Assembly: GCA_024644285.1 (NCBI GenBank)
Contig: JAHELH010000138.1
Span: forward strand, 1 to 5,334
Direction of reading: 5' to 3'
DNA length: 5,334 nt
DNA from: Paracoccaceae bacterium
GTDB taxonomy: Bacteria; Pseudomonadota; Alphaproteobacteria; Rhodobacterales; Rhodobacteraceae
The position numbers and the translations under genes are program-made. A model generated the notes under the pieces. It was not told the origin of the DNA and made no database searches. It saw only the letters and a list, made by a program, of their open reading frames with translations. How positions within the stretch are numbered: the stretch's first letter is position 1; each line of letters starts with the position of its first letter. Shown one piece after another: positions 1 to 5,200 of this stretch.

Positions 1-319
1 CCAGGATCACGTCCAGCGCGGCGTCGGACCTCGGCGCAAAGCGCAAATCGAGGTTGCTGCAGGCATTGCGGGGTCCCGGCCCGTAGATCAACAGCCCCAC
101 GCGCCGGAACGGCGCGATCTGCGGCATCGCCCGCCGCACCGCCACCCGCGCATCGACGATCCGCGGCGCCGCCGCGTTGTCAAAGCCGATCTCGGACATC
201 GACGCCGAGCCGTCGAAGACCAGCATCGCGTCCGCAGCGCAGCCCGCGGCGGTCGCCGCCGGGTGCGCCGGAACAAACGCCAGGGCGGCGGCCAGGGCGA
301 AAGAGATGCGACCTGCCAT
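1..319 (-). CDS. Exported von Willebrand factor A (VWA) domain protein, 5' part only
   Basis: This is the first 106 codons of a gene that runs off the left edge. The ATG at 319-317 is followed by a short n-region with Arg4, a hydrophobic Ala/Leu-rich core (about residues 5-18) and an Ala-rich stretch ending near residue 25, which together look like a Sec signal peptide. The mature part opens directly into a VWA fold: AMLVFDGSASM carries the MIDAS metal-binding motif DxSxS (Asp36, Ser38, Ser40), and a later VGLLIYGPGP segment fits the next core beta-strand. Cys27 and Cys87 could form a disulfide in the periplasm. Cys27 follows AAG, which resembles a lipobox only loosely because the usual Leu is missing. 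VWA domains bind protein ligands through a divalent metal; the partner here is unknown. The Shine-Dalgarno sequence is weak (an AGAGTG-like stretch). The gene is divergent from the ABC-F gene. The family call is firm; the function and total length cannot be seen. Confidence 0.85.
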   Translation of the reverse strand, partial: MAGRISFALAAALAFVPAHPAATAAGCAADAMLVFDGSASMSEIGFDNAAAPRIVDARVAVRRAMPQIAPFRRVGLLIYGPGPRNACSNLDLRFAPRSDAALDVIL

Positions 320-400
320 GCCGACACTCTGGGCCGCGCCCGCCCGCCGCGCAAGCCGCCCTCGCGCCGCGGCCCGGCCGAAAGAAGGCCGCACTCCGCT

Positions 401-420
401 CTTCTTCTCTTTACAAATAT
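401..420. promoter_or_regulatory. AT-rich patch in the divergent spacer, possible promoter zone
   Basis: This pyrimidine-rich then A/T-rich stretch (ending TTTACAAATAT) is the only clearly AT-rich segment in the otherwise very GC-rich 320-560 spacer between two divergent genes, so it is the best place for promoter melting. No pair of -35 and -10 boxes at proper spacing could be assigned on either strand. TTTACA at 410-415 resembles a -35, but nothing like a -10 lies 17 bp downstream. Inference from composition and position only. Confidence 0.25.
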
Positions 421-466
421 CCGATCCCGTCACCCGCCGCAGGGGAAACGCCCGAAAATCGCGCGC

Positions 467-521
467 GCCGCGCGCCTTGCGGGAGCGGGCGGGTGGGCGA
501 GGCTCCCGCAAGGCGCGCGGC
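467..521. repeat. Perfect 20-bp inverted repeat with 15-nt loop (leader hairpin)
   Basis: Bases 467-486 are the exact reverse complement of 502-521, with a 15-nt G-rich loop at 487-501. All 20 pairs are Watson-Crick and most are G-C, so the hairpin would be very stable in RNA or single-stranded DNA. It lies 39 bp before the ATG of the ABC-F gene and 147 bp from the divergent VWA gene. No T-run follows on either strand, so it is not a classical intrinsic terminator, and no gene ends nearby. It may be a 5' leader structure, a transcription-pausing element or a protein-binding palindrome. The repeat itself is certain; its role is inferred. Confidence 0.85.
481..497 (+). other. Canonical G-quadruplex motif in the ABC-F leader
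   Basis: Four GGG tracts at 481-483, 487-489, 491-493 and 495-497 are separated by loops of 3, 1 and 1 nt (GGGAGCGGGCGGGTGGG). Three-tetrad motifs with such short loops are known to fold stably. The G-rich strand is the coding strand of the ABC-F gene, so the motif would be in its mRNA if transcription starts upstream. The first tract is also part of the left arm of the 467-521 hairpin, so the two folds cannot form at full length together. Confidence 0.7.
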
Positions 522-560
522 CCCTGTTCCCCTGCCCCGGCCTCTGCTATCTGCGCGGCC

Positions 561-2438
561 ATGCTCAGCATCTCCGAGATCAGTTTCGCCGTCGAGGGCC
601 GCCCGCTATTCGAGCAGGCCTCGGCGCAGATCCCCGCCGGCCACAAGGTGGGCCTGGTGGGCCGCAACGGCGCCGGGAAGACCACGCTGTTCCGGCTGAT
701 CCGCGGCGAACTGGCACTCGAATCCGGGTCTATCGCGCTGCCGGCGCGCGCCCGGATCGGCGGCGTCGACCAGGAGGTGCCGGGCCACGAGGTGTCGCTC
801 TTGAACACCGTGCTGGCCGCCGATACCGAGCGCGCGGCGCTCATGGCCGAGGCCGAGATCGCCACCGACCCGGCCCGCATCGCCCATGTCCAGACCCGGC
901 TGGCCGATATCGACGCCTGGTCGGCCGAGGCCCGTGCCAGCGCCATCCTCAGGGGGCTGGGCTTCACCGCCGAGGAACAGCACCGGCCCTGTTCGGCCTT
1001 CTCGGGCGGCTGGCGGATGCGCGTGGCGCTGGCCGCCGTGCTCTTCGCCGAACCCGACCTGCTGCTGCTGGACGAACCCACCAACTATCTCGACCTGGAA
1101 GGCGCGCTGTGGCTGGAGACCTACCTGACGCGCTACCCGCACACGGTCATCATCATCAGCCACGACCGGGAGCTCCTGAACCGCTCGGTGAACGCCATCC
1201 TGCATCTCGATCAGCGAAAGCTCACGCTCTACCAAGGCCCCTACGACCAGTTCGCCCGCCAGCGCGCCGAGCGCGCCGCCCAGGCCGCCGCCATGGCCAA
1301 GAAGCAGGAGGCGCGGCGCGCGCATCTGCAATCCTATGTCGACCGCTTCCGCTACAAGGCCGACAAGGCGCGCCAGGCGCAGGCGCGGCTGAAAATGATC
1401 GCCCGGATGGAGATGATCACCCCGCCGCAAGACGCCGCGCGCACCGTCTTCACCTTCCCGCAGCCCGAGGAACTGTCGCCGCCGATCATCAATCTCGAGG
1501 GCGCCTCGGTCGGCTACGACGGCCGGCCGGTGCTGCGCAAACTGTCGCTGCGCATCGACCAGGACGACCGCATCGCGCTTCTGGGCCGCAATGGCGAGGG
1601 CAAGTCGACGCTGGCCAAGCTCTTGTCGGGCCGACTGGAAAAGCTCGAAGGCCGGATGATCACCGCCGCCAAGCTGCGCGTGGGCTATTTCGCCCAGCAC
1701 CAGGTCGACGAGCTGCACACGGACGAAACGCCCCTGCAGCACCTGCGCCGCGAGCGCCCCGAGGCGACGCCGGCGAAGCTGCGCGCGCTCCTGGCCGGCT
1801 TCGGACTTATGGCCGACCAGGCCGAGACGGAGGTCGCGAAGCTGTCCGGCGGCCAGAAAGCGCGGCTCAGCCTGCTCTTGGCCACGCTCGACGCGCCGCA
1901 CCTCCTGATCCTCGACGAGCCCACCAACCATCTCGACATCGAGTCCCGCGAGGGGCTGGTCGAGGCGCTGACCGCCTATACCGGCGCGGTCATCCTGGTC
2001 AGCCACGACATGCACCTGCTCGGCATGGTGGCCGACCGGCTGTGGCTGGTCAACGGAGGCACGGTGACGCCTTATGATGAGGATCTGGAAGCCTATCGCA
2101 AGATGCTGCTGGCCGGCGACAGGGCGGCGCAGAAGCCGAAGGGGCAGAAGCCCAGGAAACCGGTCAGCCGCGACGACCTGCTCGCCCTGCGCGCCGAGGC
2201 ACGGCGCTGCGAGGAGCGGGTCGAGAAGCTGAACGCGATGCGCGACAAGCTGGCCGGGAAACTGGCCGATCCCACTCTTTACGAAGATGCCCGCAAGGGC
2301 GAGATCGAGGTCTGGCAGAAGAAATACGCCGAGGTGATGGAGGGCCTCGACCGCGCCGAGGCGCTGTGGCTCGCCGCGCTCGACCGTCTCGAACGCGCCG
2401 AGATCGCCCCTGCCGGAGCTACTGCGCGATCACCTTGA
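561..2438 (+). CDS. yheS: ABC-F family ATPase, YheS type (ribosome-associated)
   Basis: This 625-residue cytosolic protein has two ABC ATPase domains and no membrane segment. Domain 1 has Walker A GRNGAGKTT (34-42), signature FSGGWRMR (147-154), Walker B LLLLDEPTNYLD (167-178, catalytic Glu172) and switch His201. A basic, helical linker (about 235-300) matches the P-site tRNA interaction motif of ABC-F proteins. Domain 2 has Walker A LGRNGEGKST (341-350), signature LSGGQ (428-432), Walker B LLILDEPTNHLD (448-459, Glu453) and His482. A charged coiled-coil tail (about 540-615) containing LYEDARKGE resembles the tail of E. coli YheS, as does the FSGGWRMR signature; EttA and Uup have different first signatures. 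ABC-F proteins bind the ribosomal E site and act on stalled or slow ribosomes. The exact substrate of YheS-type members is less well defined, and antibiotic resistance is not implied. The frame is open upstream to 177, but the start at 561 fits the family N-terminus (MLSISEISFAVEGRPLFEQA). No Shine-Dalgarno sequence precedes it. All catalytic motifs are intact. Confidence 0.95.
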   Translation: MLSISEISFAVEGRPLFEQASAQIPAGHKVGLVGRNGAGKTTLFRLIRGELALESGSIALPARARIGGVDQEVPGHEVSLLNTVLAADTERAALMAEAEIATDPARIAHVQTRLADIDAWSAEARASAILRGLGFTAEEQHRPCSAFSGGWRMRVALAAVLFAEPDLLLLDEPTNYLDLEGALWLETYLTRYPHTVIIISHDRELLNRSVNAILHLDQRKLTLYQGPYDQFARQRAERAAQAAAMAKKQEARRAHLQSYVDRFRYKADKARQAQARLKMIARMEMITPPQDAARTVFTFPQPEELSPPIINLEGASVGYDGRPVLRKLSLRIDQDDRIALLGRNGEGKSTLAKLLSGRLEKLEGRMITAAKLRVGYFAQHQVDELHTDETPLQHLRRERPEATPAKLRALLAGFGLMADQAETEVAKLSGGQKARLSLLLATLDAPHLLILDEPTNHLDIESREGLVEALTAYTGAVILVSHDMHLLGMVADRLWLVNGGTVTPYDEDLEAYRKMLLAGDRAAQKPKGQKPRKPVSRDDLLALRAEARRCEERVEKLNAMRDKLAGKLADPTLYEDARKGEIEVWQKKYAEVMEGLDRAEALWLAALDRLERAEIAPAGATARSP

Positions 2439-3195
2439 AAGTCGATCCCGACGGCGCGGCATTCTCCTCTGCCGCCACCGCCGTACCCCGAGGTGGGCAG
2501 GTGCTGCCGCCATCCGCGTTGACCTTGCACAGCTGAAAGAATTGTCGTTCGGCGACCTCGTCGCCCTGGCTGCCGTCGCGCCGCACCGGACGGATTTCGG
2601 CGCGCAGGCCGATGGCGAATTCCGCCCAGGTCAGCGAGCTGCCGGAGAACCAGCAGCCGAACGGGAAATACGCATCGCCCAGCACCGCCAGCGCGCCCTG
2701 CCCGTCCGGTTCGACATGGGTCCAGGACAGCCCGCCGATAAAGGCCGCCTGATCAAGCGAGGTCCGCCGCACCTCTCCCAGCGTTGTGGCGCTGAACAGC
2801 TGCGCCGGCGCGGGATCGGCAATCGAGGCCCAGTCCTCGCTCACAGGCGCGATCAGGAAATCGGTCACCGCCACCCGCACCGCGACCGGCGCGTTGCTGG
2901 TCAGCGCCAGCTGCAGGCGAACCGGAAACCGGATATGCACCCGGGCACCGGAATCGTTCTCGCACAGGTCGGAGAAGCTGCGCGCATCCGAGGTCATCGG
3001 CTGCTCGCCGTCGGGCGGCGGCACGATCTCCACCTGCAGGCGGCCCTCGGTCCGCGCCCGGATATCGGCGACGCTGATCTCGACCTCCGAGCTGGTCTTG
3101 GGGAACAGCGTGTTCCACTGGTAAAGCGTCCAGATCCCGCCCACCACGATGGCCGCCGCAGTCGCCCAGTTCTTCGCGTCGTCGCTGGTCAACAT
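2419..3195 (-). CDS. Membrane-anchored hypothetical protein with periplasmic domain
   Basis: The family of this 258-residue protein is not recognised. A short N-terminus (MLTSDDAKNW) leads into one hydrophobic segment (about 10-27, ATAAAIVVGGIWTLYQW), and the rest is soluble with alternating hydrophobic residues suggesting beta-strands. The probable layout is one membrane anchor with the C-terminal domain in the periplasm. Four cysteines (78, 181, 223, 233) all lie in the putative periplasmic part and could form two disulfides. The ATG at 3195-3193 is chosen because GGAG sits 7 nt upstream of it. A TTG ten codons earlier (3225) is in frame but overlaps a possible -10 element. The coding frame overlaps the end of the ABC-F gene by 20 bp in the convergent sense and is divergent from the MarC gene. 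Nothing indicates an enzyme. That it is a real gene is well supported by frame length, the start signal and the organised protein; its function is unknown. Confidence 0.8.
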   Translation of the reverse strand: MLTSDDAKNWATAAAIVVGGIWTLYQWNTLFPKTSSEVEISVADIRARTEGRLQVEIVPPPDGEQPMTSDARSFSDLCENDSGARVHIRFPVRLQLALTSNAPVAVRVAVTDFLIAPVSEDWASIADPAPAQLFSATTLGEVRRTSLDQAAFIGGLSWTHVEPDGQGALAVLGDAYFPFGCWFSGSSLTWAEFAIGLRAEIRPVRRDGSQGDEVAERQFFQLCKVNADGGSTCPPRGTAVAAEENAAPSGSTFKVIAQ

Positions 3196-3224
3196 GGCCA
3201 AGCTCCAATCCCGGTGTCCGCACA

Positions 3225-3230
3225 ACTATA
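3225..3230 (-). promoter_or_regulatory. Candidate -10 element for the 2419-3195 gene
   Basis: On the minus strand this reads TATAGT, one base from the sigma-70 -10 consensus TATAAT, and is conspicuous in GC-rich DNA. It lies 29 bp before the ATG at 3195, leaving a short leader that includes the GGAG ribosome binding site. No good -35 box is found 16-18 bp upstream, so an activator or a weak promoter would be needed. Confidence 0.35.
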
Positions 3231-3251
3231 CCGTGAAGGCAAGGCCCTGCC

Positions 3252-3277
3252 GTCGTGTCCACGACACCGCAGTGTCG
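3252..3277. repeat. Nested short inverted repeats in divergent spacer, possible operator
   Basis: Two overlapping perfect 6-bp inverted repeats occur here: GTCGTG (3252-3257) with CACGAC (3260-3265), and CGACAC (3262-3267) with GTGTCG (3272-3277). They lie between two divergent gene starts (3195 and 3313), where a regulator could control both. There is no T-run, so termination is unlikely. The operator role is inferred from position and symmetry only. Confidence 0.4.
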
Positions 3278-3287
3278 CTGTACGCAT

Positions 3288-3300
3288 CCCGAATATCGGG
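3288..3300. repeat. Palindrome CCCGA-ATA-TCGGG just before the MarC gene
   Basis: This perfect 5-bp inverted repeat with a 3-bp centre ends 12 bp before the MarC ATG. It could be a small operator, or a leader hairpin beside the ribosome binding region, where only a weak GTAGG-like Shine-Dalgarno is seen. Five-bp palindromes arise by chance fairly often, so confidence in function is low. Confidence 0.3.
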
Positions 3301-3312
3301 TAGGCTTGCCGT

Positions 3313-3948
3313 ATGGAACCCGCCTCGCTGATCACCGCCTTCGTCACGCTCTTCGTGGTCATCGACCCCGTCGCGCTGGTGCCGCTGTTCATCGCCCTGA
3401 CCCGCGGGCTCCCGGATGCCGCGCGGCGCCGCATCGCCCTGCGCGCCTGCCTGGTGGCGGTGGGCCTGCTGACGCTGTTCGGCCTCTTGGGCGACAAGGT
3501 TCTGACCTTCATCGGCATCTCGATGCCGGCCTTCCGCATCGCCGGCGGCATCCTTCTGTTTCTCACCGCGCTCGACATGCTCTTCGATCGCCGCACGAGG
3601 CGCCGGCAAGGCCAGGCGAAGGAGGCCGAGGACGACGTGCTGCACGACGATCCCTCGGTGTTCCCGCTGGGCGTGCCGCTGATCGCCGGACCCGGCGCCA
3701 TGGCGACGATGGTGCTGCTGGCCGGCGCGCCCGGCGTCACCTGGCCCGAAATCCTGGCCTTCCACGCCATCATGTTCGTCGTCGTCGCGCTGACCTTCGT
3801 TTGCCTGCTGGCCGCCGGTCTGACCGAGCGCGCGCTGGGCCCCGTCGGGATCAACGTGGTGACGCGGCTTCTCGGCATGCTGCTGGCGGCGCTGTCGGTG
3901 CAGTTCGTGCTGGACGGCCTGCGCACGTACCTGTCGGCGCTGCCGTGA
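3313..3948 (+). CDS. MarC family integral membrane protein
   Basis: This 211-residue inner-membrane protein has about six hydrophobic segments (near 5-28, 42-60, 70-90, 117-137, 147-168, 180-200), and its length is normal for the MarC/YchE/YhgN family. Family landmarks are the intramembrane Asp-Pro near the start (FVVIDPVALVPLF, Asp18-Pro19), the second re-entrant-like motif FPLGVPLIAGPGAMATM (117-133), and a C-terminal segment that has Asn181 and ends in VQFVLDGL. A charged loop rich in Arg and Glu (about 92-113) lies between segments three and four. The usual DPxGNxP form of the first motif is changed to DPVALVP. The family was named after the mar locus, but its link to multiple antibiotic resistance was later withdrawn. 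The transported substrate is generally unknown, and an amino-acid transport role has been proposed for some members. The ATG at 3313 is the first in frame and fits the family start. The protease gene 59 bp downstream may be co-transcribed. Confidence 0.92.
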   Translation: MEPASLITAFVTLFVVIDPVALVPLFIALTRGLPDAARRRIALRACLVAVGLLTLFGLLGDKVLTFIGISMPAFRIAGGILLFLTALDMLFDRRTRRRQGQAKEAEDDVLHDDPSVFPLGVPLIAGPGAMATMVLLAGAPGVTWPEILAFHAIMFVVVALTFVCLLAAGLTERALGPVGINVVTRLLGMLLAALSVQFVLDGLRTYLSALP

Positions 3949-3995
3949 CCGTCCACAGCCTTAAAATCTCCGCATTCGCGCCTATCTGAAGGGGC

Positions 3996-4001
3996 AAGGA
4001 G
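3996..4001 (+). promoter_or_regulatory. Strong ribosome binding site AAGGAG of the protease gene
   Basis: AAGGAG lies 6 nt before the ATG at 4008, which fixes that start. It is stronger than the initiation signals of the MarC and ABC-F genes, which suggests that the protease is translated independently even if it shares a transcript with MarC. Confidence 0.8.
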
Positions 4002-4007
4002 CATCGC

Positions 4008-4589
4008 ATGGACAGTTACGACACCGGACGCCTGATCTACCTCGTCCTGCTGGGCTGCGTGGTCGCGGGCTATTTCTTCGTGGCGCACCGCGAGAGCCTG
4101 GGCCAGATGGCGCGGCAGGCGATGCTGTGGCTGCTGATCTTTTTGGGCGTGATCGCCGGGTTCGGGCTTTGGGGCGACATCCGCGACGACGTAATGCCGC
4201 GCCAGACGGTGTTTTCCGAGGACGCCCGCATAGAGGTGCCCCGCGCCTTCGACGGGCATTACTACCTGACGCTCGAGGTCAACGACGTGGGCGTGCCCTT
4301 CGTCGTCGATACCGGCGCTACCGACATCGTGCTGACTCGCGAGGACGCGCGCCGCGTCGGCATCGACCCCGACGCGCTGACCTATACCGGCGTCGCGGGC
4401 ACCGCCAACGGCACGGTGCGCACCGCGCGCACCACCGTCGAGCGCATGGCGCTGGGCCCGGTCGTGGACCGCGACGTGGCCGTGTGGGTGAACCAGGGAG
4501 AGATGGACCGCTCGCTCTTGGGCATGGCCTATCTGCAGCGGTTCCGGAACCTGCAGATCAGCGACGGAACCCTGGTTCTCGAACGCTGA
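4008..4589 (+). CDS. Membrane-anchored retropepsin-like aspartic protease (TIGR02281-type, clan AA)
   Basis: This 193-residue protein has two N-terminal transmembrane segments (about 8-26 and 37-55) followed by a single retropepsin-like domain (about 70-193). The active-site motif is FVVDTGATDIVLT with catalytic Asp101, and the hydrophobic-hydrophobic-Gly element of the fold is LLG at 170-172. A single DTG per chain means the enzyme must act as a dimer, as retroviral proteases do. The acidic N-terminus (MDSYD) and the Arg-containing loop between the two helices suggest, by the positive-inside rule, that both ends face the periplasm. The architecture resembles the alphaproteobacterial group that includes the Rickettsia enzyme APRc (RC1339). 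The natural substrate is unknown. It lies 59 bp after MarC on the same strand and has its own good ribosome binding site. The catalytic motif is intact and no frameshift is visible. The family call is firm; periplasmic placement is inferred. Confidence 0.93.
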   Translation: MDSYDTGRLIYLVLLGCVVAGYFFVAHRESLGQMARQAMLWLLIFLGVIAGFGLWGDIRDDVMPRQTVFSEDARIEVPRAFDGHYYLTLEVNDVGVPFVVDTGATDIVLTREDARRVGIDPDALTYTGVAGTANGTVRTARTTVERMALGPVVDRDVAVWVNQGEMDRSLLGMAYLQRFRNLQISDGTLVLER

Positions 4590-4591
4590 GG

Positions 4592-4620
4592 CCCGGCCCC
4601 GCGCAGGGCGCGGAACCGGG
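4592..4620. terminator. Hairpin in convergent gap, possible bidirectional terminator
   Basis: The arms 4592-4604 and 4608-4620 form 5 bp plus 6 bp of G-C pairs around a CC/AA internal mismatch, with a 3-nt loop. On the minus-strand RNA the mismatch becomes UU against GG, so two wobble pairs make a continuous 13-bp stem. It fills the 43-bp gap between two convergent genes, where a terminator is expected. Neither side has a clear T-run, so it is not a textbook intrinsic terminator; it may instead stop or protect 3' ends. Confidence 0.5.
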
Positions 4621-4632
4621 TTGAAGCGCGGC

Positions 4633-5187
4633 CTATTTCATCATCGTGACCGAGGCGTCCGTCGTGAACAGGTAGTCCGGATCGCCCTTGTGGCAGGCGA
4701 TGCAGCCGGCATCTGCGTTCTTGCCGACCATGCCAGCCAGCGCCATGCCATCGGGGGTCGCGTCCAGCGAGCCGTCGGGCAGGTACTTCACCCAGAACCA
4801 GTTCTGGTTGTCCGGATCATAGCCGTCCTCGCGCTGGAACATCACGGTATACGCGCCGAGATGCGTGCCGGGATCGCCCAGCACCTCGTCGACGCTGACC
4901 CCTTCGGGACCGTAATTCCGCTTGACGACAAGCGCGCCGGTATGGCCGCCCACCGTGGCGAAGGTATAGAAGGTTTCCAGCATCATGCCGTGCGGCTCGA
5001 CCCCTTCATAGGGAAACGAGGCGATCATGCCGTCGCCCGCCAGCTTCATGTCGACCATCACCTGCCACAGATTCGCGGCATAGGCCTGGTCCTCCTCGCC
5101 GCCGAACATCATATCCTGCGCCGCGCCCGGGCCCGCGCCAAGGACCAAGGCCGAAAGCACAACAGAAACAAGGGTTTTCGATGTCAT
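4633..5187 (-). CDS. Exported mono-haem cytochrome, P460 family type
   Basis: This 184-residue precursor begins with a Sec signal peptide (Lys4, hydrophobic core about 5-18, cleavage probably after Ala23 in GPGAAQD). The haem c attachment motif CIACH (162-166) lies near the C-terminus, in the order typical of cytochrome P460 and related c'-beta proteins: an N-terminal helix (AANLWQVMVDMK), a middle beta-rich part with PHGMMLETFY (65-74) and GALVVKRNY (84-92), then YTVMFQREDGYDPD, NWFWVKYLPDGS (129-140), the CxxCH motif and DYLFT. P460 proteins bind one haem c, and some oxidise hydroxylamine or bind nitric oxide. The lysine that crosslinks to haem in true P460 may or may not be present; Lys89 is a candidate, but an alignment would be needed. 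The ATG at 5187 is preceded by GGAGGA at 7 nt and by no hydrophobic extension. An in-frame upstream ATG (5241) would put 18 extra residues before the signal peptide and is rejected. No nitrogen-oxide gene is visible nearby. The cytochrome call is strong; its enzymology is unknown. Confidence 0.88.
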   Translation of the reverse strand: MTSKTLVSVVLSALVLGAGPGAAQDMMFGGEEDQAYAANLWQVMVDMKLAGDGMIASFPYEGVEPHGMMLETFYTFATVGGHTGALVVKRNYGPEGVSVDEVLGDPGTHLGAYTVMFQREDGYDPDNQNWFWVKYLPDGSLDATPDGMALAGMVGKNADAGCIACHKGDPDYLFTTDASVTMMK

Positions 5188-5194
5188 CTCAGGT

Positions 5195-5200
5195 TCCTCC
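5195..5200 (-). promoter_or_regulatory. Ribosome binding site GGAGGA of the cytochrome gene
   Basis: On the minus strand GGAGGA lies 7 nt before the ATG at 5187. It decides between that start and the in-frame ATG at 5241, which lacks such a signal and would bury the signal peptide. Confidence 0.85.

Noticed and set aside
467..521. The 20-bp inverted repeat as an intrinsic terminator or an insertion-sequence remnant
   Set aside because: No T-run follows on either strand and no gene ends nearby. There is also no transposase fragment or target-site duplication around it.
177..560. In-frame open extension of the ABC-F frame upstream of 561
   Set aside because: The frame is open only because the DNA is very GC-rich. 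The extension overlaps the divergent VWA gene, encodes a low-complexity Ala/Arg peptide, and the family N-terminus begins exactly at 561.
606..2015. 469-codon minus-strand open frame opposite the ABC-F gene
   Set aside because: This is the antisense shadow of the ABC-F coding frame. Its sequence is the mirror of conserved ATPase motifs and shows no independent domain or start signal.
263..2077. Long plus-strand open frame in a second frame over the ABC-F gene
   Set aside because: Its translation is Arg/Ala/Pro/Gly-rich with no domain, as expected of an out-of-frame shadow of a GC-rich gene carrying clear ATPase motifs.
2542..3303. Plus-strand open frame opposite the hypothetical membrane protein gene
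   Set aside because: It is rich in Arg, His, Gln and Pro with no hydrophobic core or motif. The opposite strand has a good ribosome binding site, a membrane anchor and organised hydrophobic periodicity.
3189..4259. 356-codon minus-strand open frame across MarC and the protease start
   Set aside because: It crosses two genes with unmistakable family motifs on the other strand, and its translation is Ser/Arg/Thr-rich low complexity.
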